Source: Synechococcaceae cyanobacterium
GTDB lineage: Bacteria; Cyanobacteriota; Cyanobacteriia; PCC-6307; Cyanobiaceae
NCBI GenBank assembly: GCA_947378425.1
Contig: CANCJV010000027.1
Location: forward strand, 1-54,409
Direction: 5' to 3'
DNA: 54,409 nucleotides
The notes beneath the pieces were generated by a model. It did not search any database. It was not told the origin of the DNA and saw only the letters and a list, made by a program, of their open reading frames with translations. The translations under genes were made by a program, and so were the position numbers. Within the stretch, counting starts at the first letter, position 1, and each line of letters begins with the position of its first letter. This document shows positions 1 through 8,643 of this stretch, piece after piece.

Positions 1-646
1 CGAGCCGGTCATGGTGGGGATCGGGATCGGCCAGCAGCGCCCCACAGGCGACCAGTTCCTGGAGGGCCGCCTCGTCCTGGCAGCCGTGACGGCGCAGGGC
101 GGCGGCCACCTCGAGGCTCACGGGCCGCTCCACCTGATAGTTGGCACCGCTGACGCTGGGACCAAGGGCCACCAGCAGCTCGGCAGGATTGGATCCGGCG
201 GCGACCAGGTGTGCCATCGCCTCTGGCAGGATGCGGCCGGCAACTCCGCGCCAGCCCGCATGGCAGGCTGCCACCCGGCCGCTGCGGGGGTCGGCCAGCA
301 GCACGGGGGTGCAGTCGGCACCACACACCCACAGACTCTGACCACCGCCATCACTGACCAGCCCATCAGCTTCGGGCCAGGGTTCGCTGCTGGCCTCGGA
401 GGCGGCGAGCACCAAGGCACTGTGAATCTGGCGGGTCCGATGGACGCTGATGCCGGCACTCAGATAGCCGGCCAGCTCACCGGGGCCGCGGCCCTGCCAC
501 TGACGGGTGAAAAAGCCATGCTCAAAGGCCGCCAGTTGATCGGCCTGGAGGTAATGGCCCCCGTAGGTGCCGATCCAGGTCCAGCCGGGCAGATCATTGA
601 AATCGGCATCCGGTCGATCAAAGGGAGCCTCCAGGGCCTCAGCCAT
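1..646 (-). CDS. Laccase-domain purine nucleoside phosphorylase / polyphenol oxidase family protein (YfiH/PgeF-like), partial
   Basis: The minus strand is open from an ATG at 646 to the window edge, giving about 215 residues; the C-terminus lies outside. The visible protein has the family hallmark ACHAGWRG, a Cys-Asp-Cys-type segment (VCGADCTPVLL) just before it, and ALGPSVSGANYQV after it, matching the Cys/His metal-site motifs of the COG1496 family. Members are reported as peptidoglycan-editing or purine-nucleoside-processing enzymes; the substrate here is not known. The start overlaps the end of the upstream Tab2-like gene by 8 bases (ATGGCTGA), so the two are probably translationally coupled. 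The family call is firm; the role is inferred. Confidence 0.85.
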   Translation of the reverse strand, partial: MAEALEAPFDRPDADFNDLPGWTWIGTYGGHYLQADQLAAFEHGFFTRQWQGRGPGELAGYLSAGISVHRTRQIHSALVLAASEASSEPWPEADGLVSDGGGQSLWVCGADCTPVLLADPRSGRVAACHAGWRGVAGRILPEAMAHLVAAGSNPAELLVALGPSVSGANYQVERPVSLEVAAALRRHGCQDEAALQELVACGALLADPDPHHDRL

Positions 647-1583
647 CGGGTAGGTCCCGCAACAGCCAGAAGCCATCGAGCCGCTGGGCCCCATCGGCGC
701 TCTGGACGGCGATGAACTGCAAGCCGGCGGCGCTCTCCCTGGCGGCGGCGAAGGCGCCGGCAGCAGCGCTGGCCTCCTCGGCGGGCAGACTTGCCAGCAG
801 CCAACGATCTTCGAGGCCCGCTTCGAGCACCAGTTGCTCGCCATCCAGCTCGAGGCGGACCGGCTCCAGGCCCGCCAACCAGCCGGCAATCGCCAGCGCC
901 CGGGTGCGGCTGAACAGGCGAATCCCGGGGATCGGCGTGCTCGGATCGATCACCGCTGGCAGGTTCACCAGGCCGGCAAAGCCGATCTCCCAGTCGGCAG
1001 CCTCAGAGAGGGCGCCAAACGGCAAGGTGGCCCAGCTCCAGCGATCGCCCCGCACCGCCTCCGGCAACGGCACCGAAACCGGCCGAATCGCCTGGGGAGG
1101 TGGTGCGAGCGGGCCCGCCAGATAGCCCGGTTCGCCGGGATAGACCTGCAGCTGCCGCTGTTGCAGCCATTCCACCAGGCTGTAGCAGCGCCGACTGGGC
1201 ACCAGCTCCAGTCCCAGTCCCTCGGCGGCCCGCTGTACCATGGTGCGCATCGATCCCCGACAGCAGCGGATCCGGCGGGGATGGCCGTAGCCACGGGAGC
1301 TGGCCTCAGCCAGGGCCGCTTCGATGGCCTCCTTCAGCCAGATGGAGTTGACACTGGCGGCAGGGCAGAGGCGTACCCAGCGAAAGGGTTCGGCGGGCCC
1401 CTGGTCTGAGCCCAGGGGGTTGGGGGTGGCGCAGATCAGCAGCTCCCAGCGCTTTTTACCGTCGGGCTCGAGGATCGGCCGTGAGTAGTAATCGAGCTCC
1501 CAGTCCGCACCGGCAGCTTCTTGAGGGTCCAAGGCGAGCGAACCCTCGACATCGGGGGGGCCATCCACACGAATCGGGCTCAT
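639..1583 (-). CDS. Tab2/Atab2-family RNA-binding protein
   Basis: This 314-residue protein begins with the signature WELDYYSRPILEPDGKKRWE, typical of the Tab2/Atab2 (DUF1092) family of cyanobacteria and plastids. Plant and algal members bind psaB or other photosystem mRNAs and promote their translation; a similar role here is inference. No membrane segment is visible. The ATG overlaps the TGA of the upstream S1-domain gene by 4 bases (ATGA), and the 3' end overlaps the next gene by 8 bases, so the three genes look like one transcript. Pairing an S1 RNA-binding gene with a Tab2 gene suggests a small RNA-metabolism operon. Confidence 0.9.
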   Translation of the reverse strand: MSPIRVDGPPDVEGSLALDPQEAAGADWELDYYSRPILEPDGKKRWELLICATPNPLGSDQGPAEPFRWVRLCPAASVNSIWLKEAIEAALAEASSRGYGHPRRIRCCRGSMRTMVQRAAEGLGLELVPSRRCYSLVEWLQQRQLQVYPGEPGYLAGPLAPPPQAIRPVSVPLPEAVRGDRWSWATLPFGALSEAADWEIGFAGLVNLPAVIDPSTPIPGIRLFSRTRALAIAGWLAGLEPVRLELDGEQLVLEAGLEDRWLLASLPAEEASAAAGAFAAARESAAGLQFIAVQSADGAQRLDGFWLLRDLPDG

Positions 1584-2866
1584 CCCGCCGCCTGCTCCTG
1601 CTGACGTAGCAGGGAGCGGGCCCGGTTGGCCCGATCGGTCGCCTCGGCCATCACCTGCTCCTTGGCGATCAGCAGTTCACCGGGCTGGTTTTCCAGCAGG
1701 GCGGTGTTGAGGGCGATGCGGCCGCGGCCAGGGTCGAGATCGGTGATCAGGGCCTTGAGGCGTTCGCCCGGCTCGAACGCTTCGCGCAGATCCCGCAGGG
1801 CGCCGCCGGTGACACAGGAGTGGTGCAGCAGGCCGCTGACGCCACCGAGGTCAATGAAGAAGCCATAGGGCTTCAGTGACACCACCTGACCTTCCACCAA
1901 CTGCCCCACCTCCAGCTCGGCAAACCGGGCGGCGCTGGCCGCCCGCTTCTCGGAGAGCACCAGTTTGTGGGTCTCGATGTTCACCTCCAGGAAGGTGACG
2001 GCCAGGGTCTTGCCCACCAGGGCCTCGTGGTTCTCGCCCTCGTTGAGCTGGGAGCGGGGAATGAAGCCCCTCAGGCCTTCGAGATCACAGGTGACACCGC
2101 CGCGGTTGAAGCCACTGACCTTGACCTGGACCACCTTGCCGTCCTTCTCCAGCTGGCGCACCTTCTCCCAGCTCTGGCGCAGGGCCAGGGCACGGGCGCT
2201 GATCGTGACCATGCCATCGGCGTTCTGCTCGCGGGTGACCAGCACCTCGACTTCCAGCCCCCGGGGGAAGCGCTCCTTGAGGTTGGTGATCACCCCCAGG
2301 CCGCATTCGCTCTTGGGCATGAAGCCGGGGGCCTTGCCGCCGATATCGACATAAACGCCATCGCTCTCGACACCGATGACGCTGCCGCGCACCACTTCGC
2401 CGGTGGTGCCCACAGGCTCGTTCTGATCGAGGGCCGCCAGGAAGGCCTCCTCATTGAAGTCAAAATCGTCGACGGTGCGGGCAGCGACGGTCGGGGAAGC
2501 CGAAGCCGGCGCGGCCTGGCGCTTGGCTGAGCCTGAAGTCTTGCCGCGACGCTCATCCGGACCGAGCAGGTCCGCCATGGTCATCCCCTCCATCGAGCCC
2601 AGATCGAAGAGCTCGTCGTCGGAGACGCTGCGGTCAGGGCCTGGGGAAACCGGGGAGGGAGCAGCAGGGGCACCGGCGCGGACGACCGGCACCACGGGTC
2701 TGGGCGCTGCGACCGCAGGGGCGGGGGGGGGCTCAGCGGAACGGACGGCCAGCACGTCCTCTTTTTTGATCATCAGCACCTGGGGGGGCTTGCGGGGGGC
2801 CTTGGGGGCCGGGCGCTGGCCAGGGTTCAGGGGCTGACGCGACGCGGGATTGCCGGATCCGGCCAT
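1580..2866 (-). CDS. S1 RNA-binding domain protein (ribosomal protein S1-like)
   Basis: About 428 residues. Residues 1 to about 145 are Pro/Ala-rich and likely disordered. Three S1 (OB-fold) repeats follow, beginning near residues 154 (GEVVRGSVIGVESDGVYVDIG), 240 (GKVVQVKVSGFNRGGV) and 319 (GQLVEGQVVSLKPYGFFIDLG). The arrangement resembles the second, divergent S1 protein of cyanobacteria rather than the six-repeat enterobacterial S1. It should bind mRNA at the ribosome. The reading frame stays open upstream to 3061, but that part reads as the antisense of the divergent creatininase gene, so the ATG at 2866 (MAGSGNPASR) is preferred. It heads the cluster with the Tab2-like and laccase-domain genes. 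Confidence 0.85.
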   Translation of the reverse strand: MAGSGNPASRQPLNPGQRPAPKAPRKPPQVLMIKKEDVLAVRSAEPPPAPAVAAPRPVVPVVRAGAPAAPSPVSPGPDRSVSDDELFDLGSMEGMTMADLLGPDERRGKTSGSAKRQAAPASASPTVAARTVDDFDFNEEAFLAALDQNEPVGTTGEVVRGSVIGVESDGVYVDIGGKAPGFMPKSECGLGVITNLKERFPRGLEVEVLVTREQNADGMVTISARALALRQSWEKVRQLEKDGKVVQVKVSGFNRGGVTCDLEGLRGFIPRSQLNEGENHEALVGKTLAVTFLEVNIETHKLVLSEKRAASAARFAELEVGQLVEGQVVSLKPYGFFIDLGGVSGLLHHSCVTGGALRDLREAFEPGERLKALITDLDPGRGRIALNTALLENQPGELLIAKEQVMAEATDRANRARSLLRQQEQAAG

Positions 2867-2941
2867 GACCTCTGAGTGCTGCGGCCCCACACTGTACGAA
2901 TCGAAGCCTGTCCGGCCACACGCCATCCCCGATCTGCCGCC

Positions 2942-3811
2942 ATGACCGAGCTCCAGCGCCGGCTTGAGACCATGACCTGGCCGGAGCTGCAGCGCCAGGC
3001 CGCCCGAGCCGGCAGCACGGTGATCTGGCCCTTCGGGGCTTTCGAGCAGCACGGCCACCATCTGCCGTTGAGCACCGATGCCCTGTTTGCCGATCGCCTC
3101 ACCGATGCGGTGCTCGCCCGCCTGGATCCAGCCCTGCCGATCTGGCGATTACCTCTGCAGAGCCTGGGCTTCTCACCGGAACACCAGGGTTTCGCCGGCA
3201 CCCTCAGCCTGAGTGCGGAGCTGCTGATTGCCCTGGTGGTGCAGGTGGGCCGTCAGCTGGAGCAGGCTGGCTTTCAGCGCCTGGTGCTGCTCAATGGCCA
3301 CGGCGGCCAGATCGGCCTGTTGGAAGTCGCAGGTAGGACCCTGCGTGCCCAGCACCCTGGCCTGGCCGTTCTGCCCTGCTTTCTCTGGCGTGGACCCGAA
3401 GGCATCGGTGAGCTGATTCCGGAGCCGGAGCGCAGTCAGGGGCTCCATGCCGGCCTGGCTGAAACCAGCCTGATGCTGCACCTGGCACCGGAGCTGGTCG
3501 GTTCGCAGCGACCCAGCGATGGACCCATCGCCTCCAATCCAGCGGAGGACCCTGGTGGCGCTGGGCCGAACTCCACGGCCCCGGCAGCCCGAGGGGCCGC
3601 AGGCCTCGCGCCGGAGGGCTGGAGCCTGGAGGGCGAGGCCCCCTGCTGCTGGATCACCAGTGAGTTCAGCTCCAGCGGAGTGATCGGCAGTGCCGAGGGC
3701 GCCAGTCCTGAACTGGGTGAACTTCTCCATCAACGGTTGGTCGAGGGCTGGCGGCGACGCCTGGAGTCCTTGCTGCTCAGTGACTGGCCACCGACCGCCG
3801 GCGCAGGGTGA
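2942..3811 (+). CDS. Creatininase family protein (metal-dependent amidohydrolase)
   Basis: A 289-residue protein with the creatininase metal-site motifs: EQHGHHLPL followed by DAL near residues 36-50, NGHGGQ near 120, and a later HAGLAETSLML containing a conserved His/Glu. These family members hydrolyse cyclic or linear amide bonds using Zn or Mn; the natural substrate in cyanobacteria is unknown and creatinine is unlikely. The C-terminal third holds a Pro/Ala/Gly-rich insertion (around residues 195-220). The frame is open from 2876, but ATG 2942 gives the normal family N-terminus and clears the divergent S1 gene start at 2866, leaving a 75-base shared promoter region. Confidence 0.85.
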   Translation: MTELQRRLETMTWPELQRQAARAGSTVIWPFGAFEQHGHHLPLSTDALFADRLTDAVLARLDPALPIWRLPLQSLGFSPEHQGFAGTLSLSAELLIALVVQVGRQLEQAGFQRLVLLNGHGGQIGLLEVAGRTLRAQHPGLAVLPCFLWRGPEGIGELIPEPERSQGLHAGLAETSLMLHLAPELVGSQRPSDGPIASNPAEDPGGAGPNSTAPAARGAAGLAPEGWSLEGEAPCCWITSEFSSSGVIGSAEGASPELGELLHQRLVEGWRRRLESLLLSDWPPTAGAG

Positions 3812-3844
3812 TTACAGTCGCCCCAGACGTTGATCGCGGTTGCC

Positions 3845-4618
3845 ATGCCGACCATTGAATCCCCGACAGCTGCCGGAAGCACCAGCGATGCCGCGAGCAG
3901 CCGGGATCTCGCTGCGGCCCAGGCAACTGCGGCAGGCAGCGAAGCAGCACTGCCCGATTTCACCAGCGCCACCTACAAGGACGCCTACAGCCGCATCAAC
4001 GCGATCGTGATCGAGGGTGAACAGGAAGCCCACGACAACTACATCTCCCTCGGCACCCTGATTCCCGACCAGGCCGACGAGCTGGCGCGCCTGGCCCGCA
4101 TGGAGCTCAAGCACATGAAGGGCTTCACCGCCTGCGCCGCCAACCTGGGGGTCGAAGCGGACATGCCCTTCGCCCGGGAATTCTTCACGCCGCTGCGGGA
4201 CAACTTCCAGGCGGGTCTGCGCGACGGCAAGGTCGTCACCTGCCTGCTGATCCAGTCCCTGCTGATCGAAGCCTTCGCGATCGCCGCCTACCACATCTAC
4301 ATCCCGGTTGCCGATCCGTTCGCCCGCAGGATCACCGAGGCGGTGGTCAAGGACGAGTACACCCATCTCAACTACGGCCAGGAGTGGTTGAAGGCCAACT
4401 TCGAGGCCAGCCGCGCCGAGCTGGAGCAGGCCAATCGCGACAACCTGCCCCATGTGCGCCGCATGCTCGAAGGAGTGGCTGCGGATGCGGCGGTGCTGCA
4501 GATGGAGAAGGAGGACCTGATCGAGGATTTCCTGATCGCCTACCAGGAAGCCCTCACCGAGATCGGCTTCAGCACCCGCGAAATCGCCCGCATGGCGGCG
4601 GCGGCGCTGGTCGGCTGA
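3845..4618 (+). CDS. ado: Aldehyde-deformylating oxygenase (alkane synthesis)
   Basis: This soluble di-iron enzyme turns fatty aldehydes into C(n-1) alkanes plus formate, the last step of cyanobacterial hydrocarbon synthesis. All expected ligand motifs are visible: a Glu in GEQEAHDNY, Glu/His in ELKHMKGF, a Glu in [11 protein letters not shown], and Glu/His in [10 protein letters not shown]. At 257 residues it is longer than the usual ~230 because of an Ala/Ser-rich N-terminal extension of about 25 residues before [19 protein letters not shown]. The ATG at 3845 is preferred over the in-frame TTG at 3830. The acyl-ACP reductase gene follows 87 bases downstream, the standard pairing for this pathway. 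Confidence 0.97.
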   Translation: MPTIESPTAAGSTSDAASSRDLAAAQATAAGSEAALPDFTSATYKDAYSRINAIVIEGEQEAHDNYISLGTLIPDQADELARLARMELKHMKGFTACAANLGVEADMPFAREFFTPLRDNFQAGLRDGKVVTCLLIQSLLIEAFAIAAYHIYIPVADPFARRITEAVVKDEYTHLNYGQEWLKANFEASRAELEQANRDNLPHVRRMLEGVAADAAVLQMEKEDLIEDFLIAYQEALTEIGFSTREIARMAAAALVG

Positions 4619-4705
4619 GGCCGCCAGGCCACCACGGCGAGCCATGGCAGGATGTGACGCCGGCGACACTTTCGGTCGGCCAGCCTCCCCTGCCTCTCCG
4701 CCCGC

Positions 4706-5743
4706 ATGTTCGGCCTGATCGGTCACTCCACCAGCTTTGCCGCCGCCTGCGATCTGGCCGAGCGGCTCGGCTACCCGGAGTATGCCCAGGGCGACCTGGA
4801 CATGTGGTGCAGCGCCCCGCCCCAGCTGGTGGAGCGCTTCAGCGTCACCAGTGCCACCGGTCAGACCATCGAGGGCGCCTACATCGACTCGGTGTTCGTG
4901 CCCGAGATGCTGCGCCGCTTCAAGACGGCGAAGCGCAAGGTGCTCAACGCCATGGAGCTTGCCCAGAAGAGCGGCCTCAACATCAGCGCCCTGGGGGGAT
5001 TCACCTCGATCATCTTCGAGGACATGAACCTGCTCAAGGAGCAACAGGTGCGTGCCACCACCCTCGACTGGCAGCGTTTCACCACCGGCAACACCCACAC
5101 TGCCTGGGTGATCTGCCGCCAGGTCGAAGTCAACGCCCCCAGGGTCGGCATTGACCTCAGCAAGGCCAGCGTGGCCGTGGTCGGCGCCACCGGCGACATC
5201 GGCAGCGCCGTCTGCCGCTGGCTCAGCCAGCGCACCGGTGTCGGTGAACTGTTGCTGGTGGCCCGCAAGGAGCAGCCCCTGCGCGATCTGCAGAGCGACC
5301 TCGGCTGCGGCCGCATCCTGGCCCTCGATGATGCCCTGCACCAGGCCGATGTGGTGGTCTGGGTGGCGAGCCTGCCCGAAAGCCTCAGCATCGACCCGGC
5401 GACCTTGCGCAAGCCCTGCCTGATGATCGATGGCGGCTATCCCAAGAATCTCGACAGCAAGGCCAGCGGTGAAGGCATCCACGTGCTCAAGGGGGGCATC
5501 GTCGAGTTCCACCGCGACATCGACTGGCAGGTGGTGGCTCTCGCCGCCGACATGGCCAGACCGCAGCGCCAGATGTTCGCCTGCTTCGCCGAGGCGATGC
5601 TGCTCGACTTTGAAGCGCTTCACACCAACTTCAGCTGGGGGCGGAACCACATCACGCTCGAAAAGATGGAGTTGATCGGCGCCGCCTCCCTGCGCCATGG
5701 TTTCGAGGCCTTGGGTCTGGAAACCGCCGTCACCACCGCCTGA
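4706..5743 (+). CDS. aar: Long-chain acyl-[ACP] reductase (alkane synthesis)
   Basis: Reduces acyl-ACP with NADPH to the fatty aldehyde used by the preceding oxygenase. The 345-residue length is normal. Visible features are the family N-terminus [11 protein letters not shown], a Rossmann nucleotide-binding loop [11 protein letters not shown] near residue 158, [11 protein letters not shown], and a cysteine at residue 293 in MFACFAEAM, which aligns by position with the active-site cysteine described near 294 in the Synechococcus elongatus enzyme. It sits between ado and accA, so fatty-acid initiation and hydrocarbon output are adjacent. No membrane segment is seen. Confidence 0.97.
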   Translation: MFGLIGHSTSFAAACDLAERLGYPEYAQGDLDMWCSAPPQLVERFSVTSATGQTIEGAYIDSVFVPEMLRRFKTAKRKVLNAMELAQKSGLNISALGGFTSIIFEDMNLLKEQQVRATTLDWQRFTTGNTHTAWVICRQVEVNAPRVGIDLSKASVAVVGATGDIGSAVCRWLSQRTGVGELLLVARKEQPLRDLQSDLGCGRILALDDALHQADVVVWVASLPESLSIDPATLRKPCLMIDGGYPKNLDSKASGEGIHVLKGGIVEFHRDIDWQVVALAADMARPQRQMFACFAEAMLLDFEALHTNFSWGRNHITLEKMELIGAASLRHGFEALGLETAVTTA

Positions 5744-5758
5744 CACCCACCGCACCCC

Positions 5759-6748
5759 ATGGCCCGCCGCGCCCTGCTGGATTTTGAAAAGCCTCTGGTG
5801 GAACTGGAGCAGCAGATCGAACAGATCCGCCAGCTCGCCCGGGACTCGGAGGTGGATGTCAGCCAACAGCTGCTCCAGCTTGAAACCCTGGCCAGCCGGC
5901 GCCGCGAAGAAATCTTCAGCGCCCTGACGCCGTCCCAGAAAATTCAGGTGGCCCGCCATCCTCAGCGGCCCAGCACGCTCGATTACATCCAGCTGATCTC
6001 CGATTCCTGGATCGAGCTGCACGGCGATCGCCGTGGTTCCGATGACAAGGCGATGGTGGGTGGCGTGGGGCGCATCGGCGAACAGCCCGTGGTGATGCTC
6101 GGCCAGCAGAAGGGCCGAGACACCAAGGAGAACGTGGCCCGCAACTTCGGCATGGCTTCCCCCGGCGGTTATCGCAAGGCGATGCGGCTGATGGAGCACG
6201 CCGATCGCTTCCGGCTGCCGATCATCAGCTTCATCGACACCCCCGGTGCCTATGCCGGTGTCCTGGCCGAAGAGCAGGGCCAGGGCGAAGCGATCGCCGT
6301 CAACCTGCGCGAGATGTTCCGGCTGCGGGTGCCGATCATCGCCACGGTGATCGGCGAAGGGGGCTCCGGTGGAGCCCTGGGTATCGGCGTCGCTGACCGG
6401 CTGCTGATGTTCGAGCACAGCGTCTACACCGTGGCCAGCCCGGAGGCCTGCGCTTCGATCCTCTGGCGCGATGCCGCCAAGGCGCCCGCTGCGGCTGAAG
6501 CCCTCAAGATCACCGGAGCGGATCTGCTGCAGCTCGGGGTGATTGACAGCGTGCTGCGCGAACCGGCCGGGGGCAATCATTGGGCCCCCCTGGAGGCAGC
6601 CGCCACCCTGCGCAGCGCCCTTATCGAGAACCTCCTGGAACTGCAGGCCCTGGGCGAACGGGAGCTGTGCGAGCAGCGCTATGCCAAGTTCCGGCGAATG
6701 GGGCGCTTTCTCGATGCAGGCACGCCAGAAGGGGCCAGGATTGCTTAA
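5759..6748 (+). CDS. accA: Acetyl-CoA carboxylase carboxyltransferase subunit alpha
   Basis: The alpha half of the carboxyltransferase that moves CO2 from biotin to acetyl-CoA, giving malonyl-CoA for fatty-acid synthesis. At 329 residues it is the usual length. It has an N-terminal coiled helix pair ([19 protein letters not shown]), [10 protein letters not shown], the conserved [19 protein letters not shown] and the oxyanion-type glycines [12 protein letters not shown] near residue 200. The start is 15 bases after the aar stop, so co-transcription with ado-aar is plausible; the synteny ado-aar-accA is common in cyanobacteria. Confidence 0.97.
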   Translation: MARRALLDFEKPLVELEQQIEQIRQLARDSEVDVSQQLLQLETLASRRREEIFSALTPSQKIQVARHPQRPSTLDYIQLISDSWIELHGDRRGSDDKAMVGGVGRIGEQPVVMLGQQKGRDTKENVARNFGMASPGGYRKAMRLMEHADRFRLPIISFIDTPGAYAGVLAEEQGQGEAIAVNLREMFRLRVPIIATVIGEGGSGGALGIGVADRLLMFEHSVYTVASPEACASILWRDAAKAPAAAEALKITGADLLQLGVIDSVLREPAGGNHWAPLEAAATLRSALIENLLELQALGERELCEQRYAKFRRMGRFLDAGTPEGARIA

Positions 6749-6772
6749 GGTTTTCTTCCACGTTGTGATTCC

Positions 6773-7507
6773 TTGCCCGTTGCCCTGATTACCGGCTCCT
6801 CCAGCGGTATCGGCGCCGCCGCCGCTCGCCGTTTTGCCGCCGCAGGCTTCGACCTGCTGTTGCTGGCCCGCTCCCACGGCGCCATGGAGTCCCTGGCCGC
6901 CGACCTGCGTCCGGCCCATCACCGCCGCGTTGAAACCGCCGCCATCGATCTGGGCGATCCGGCCGTCATTGCCCCCGGAATCGCCGAACTCTGCGGTCGG
7001 GGCCTGGTGCCCTCCGTGCTGATCAACAACGCCGGCACCGCCTGGACCGGCCCCCTGGCGGACATGCCGCTGGATCACTGGCAGAGGCTGTTCCAGCTGA
7101 ACATCACCAGCGTCTTCCAGATCTGCCAGGCGCTGGTGCCGCTGATGCGTGCCCGGGAGCACAACGGTCAGCGCAGTGGCGGTGGCCTGATCATCAATGT
7201 CAGCAGCCACGCCGCCCGCAACGCCTTCCCGGACTGGGGGGCGTACAGCGCCAGCAAGGCGGCCCTGCAAACCTTCAGCCGTTGCCTGGCGGCGGAAGAA
7301 CGGCAGCACGATATCCGCGTCAGCACCCTCACCCTGGGTTCGGTGAATACATCCCTGTGGGACAGCAAAACCGTCCACAGCAGCTTCGACCGCCGTGCCA
7401 TGCTGAGCGCCGATCAGGCGGCAGAGGCTTTGCTGGTACTGGCGCAACAACCCCCCAGCCAGGTTGTGGAAGATTTAACCCTGATGCCGGCAGCCGGCGC
7501 CTTCTGA
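6773..7507 (+). CDS. Short-chain dehydrogenase/reductase (SDR) family oxidoreductase
   Basis: A 244-residue classical SDR with TGSSSGIG near the N-terminus for NAD(P) binding, NNAG near residue 86, INVSS before the active site, and the catalytic YSASK near residue 160. The substrate cannot be read from the sequence. No ATG is available near the natural N-terminus; the frame begins at TTG 6773 (PVALITGSSSG), directly at the first beta strand, so a TTG start is likely. It lies 24 bases after accA and 7 bases before folE, a conserved cyanobacterial neighbourhood. Confidence 0.88.
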   Translation: MPVALITGSSSGIGAAAARRFAAAGFDLLLLARSHGAMESLAADLRPAHHRRVETAAIDLGDPAVIAPGIAELCGRGLVPSVLINNAGTAWTGPLADMPLDHWQRLFQLNITSVFQICQALVPLMRAREHNGQRSGGGLIINVSSHAARNAFPDWGAYSASKAALQTFSRCLAAEERQHDIRVSTLTLGSVNTSLWDSKTVHSSFDRRAMLSADQAAEALLVLAQQPPSQVVEDLTLMPAAGAF

Positions 7508-7514
7508 AGACACC

Positions 7515-8258
7515 ATGACATCCACCCTTCCTTCCAATCTCAGCAGCAGTAAGACCAACACGGAGTCGCTGAAGCTGCCCATCAGCATTCGTCTGCGTCA
7601 ACGGCTTGAGGAAAGTGGCATCCCTTTCCTCGCCAACGACAACATTTCTGATGTCTTGCGCGATGGCGATCTCGAACAACTTGAGATTGAGGTGGCCGGC
7701 AAAATCAGGGAGCTGCTACGCAGTCTGGTCATCGATATCGACAACGATCACAATACCGAAGAAACGGCCGAACGTGTGGCCCGGATGTACCTGCATGAGG
7801 TCTTCAAAGGCCGTTATCACTGCCAGCCCAAGATCGCCAGCTTCCCCAATGTCAAAAAGCTCGATGAGATCTACACTGTCGGACCGATATCCATCCGCTC
7901 CGCCTGTTCCCATCATCTGGTGCCGATCCTTGGCTCCTGCTGGATCGGGATCAAACCCGGCGATCGGGTGATTGGTCTGTCTAAATTCTCCCGGGTGGCG
8001 GACTGGGTCTTCTCCAGGCCCCACATCCAGGAAGAGGCTGTGATCATTCTGGCCGATGAGATCGAGCGACTCTGCGCTCCGCAAGGTCTGGCGATCCTGG
8101 TCAAAGCCCAGCATTACTGCATGAAGTGGCGTGGCGTCAAAGAGCCCCAGACCAGCATGGTGAACTCGGTGGTCCGCGGAGACTTCCGCCACGATCCCAG
8201 CCTCAAGCAGGAATTCTTCGAGCTGGTGAGACAGCAGGAATCGCTCCTGATTCCCTGA
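7515..8258 (+). CDS. folE: GTP cyclohydrolase I
   Basis: Converts GTP to dihydroneopterin triphosphate, the entry to folate and pterin synthesis. This 247-residue protein carries the zinc site SACSHHLVPILG near residue 128 and the second zinc Cys in QHYCMKWRGV near 203, plus ETAERVARMYL, all family hallmarks. The usual EHH is SHH here. The start ATG is 7 bases after the SDR stop. A strong hairpin 28 bases beyond the stop probably ends the ado-to-folE transcription unit. Confidence 0.95.
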   Translation: MTSTLPSNLSSSKTNTESLKLPISIRLRQRLEESGIPFLANDNISDVLRDGDLEQLEIEVAGKIRELLRSLVIDIDNDHNTEETAERVARMYLHEVFKGRYHCQPKIASFPNVKKLDEIYTVGPISIRSACSHHLVPILGSCWIGIKPGDRVIGLSKFSRVADWVFSRPHIQEEAVIILADEIERLCAPQGLAILVKAQHYCMKWRGVKEPQTSMVNSVVRGDFRHDPSLKQEFFELVRQQESLLIP

Positions 8259-8286
8259 GCTGCGCCTACAGGATTCGTCGGCTTGC

Positions 8287-8320
8287 CCGATCAGCTGGCT
8301 GCGCTGAATCAGCTGATCGG
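8287..8320 (+). terminator. Hairpin after folE, likely transcription terminator
   Basis: Perfect 11-bp inverted arms (8287-8297 CCGATCAGCTG and 8310-8320 CAGCTGATCGG) flank a 12-base loop. The following bases are only moderately T-rich (GGTTGTTTTC), so factor-independent termination is likely but not textbook. It lies just beyond the last gene of a co-directional run. Confidence 0.65.
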
Positions 8321-8643
8321 TAACGGTTGTTTTCAGCCCCATCTGAGCCGTACGCCGGCACTGATCCCACCGGCCGATAGCAACTGATTTTTGTCTGGAT
8401 TAACCACAACCCAGGAATTTGAGCCTCTCTGCTTTGTGAGCGGTAGCTGCTGGAACGATCTGGGGGATTGAACAAACCCATCCTCTTTGGTCAGCCGCTC
8501 AACGCGACTTTGACTTAACTTCTGTGCCGCTCAGTCCATGGAGGCCCTGCCTCTGGTCGCGAGGCTCAAGTCCGTCTCTGGGGGCAACGCACCCCCGGTG
8601 AGCACCCCCCTGATCCCGTTGATGGCGCTGCTCCAGCAGGACA
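8321..8643. other. Gap between folE hairpin and an exported unknown gene
   Basis: No convincing gene is seen here. A plus-strand frame opens at ATG 8538 but its later part is the antisense of the gene at 8644-9276, so only about 35 residues are free of overlap and nothing in them is recognisable. The segment 8380-8520 is the least GC-rich part, as expected of non-coding DNA in this genome. The two flanking genes converge. Confidence 0.5.

Noticed and set aside
11-715. 234-codon plus-strand frame at the left edge
   Set aside because: The minus strand reads the laccase-domain motif ACHAGWRG in this stretch, so the plus frame is its shadow.
3812-7450. A 1212-codon open frame on the minus strand across ado, aar, accA and the SDR
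   Set aside because: Every underlying gene on the plus strand is a clearly recognised family. The antisense frame is Gly/Ala/His/Gln-rich with no domain and arises from GC-rich third positions.
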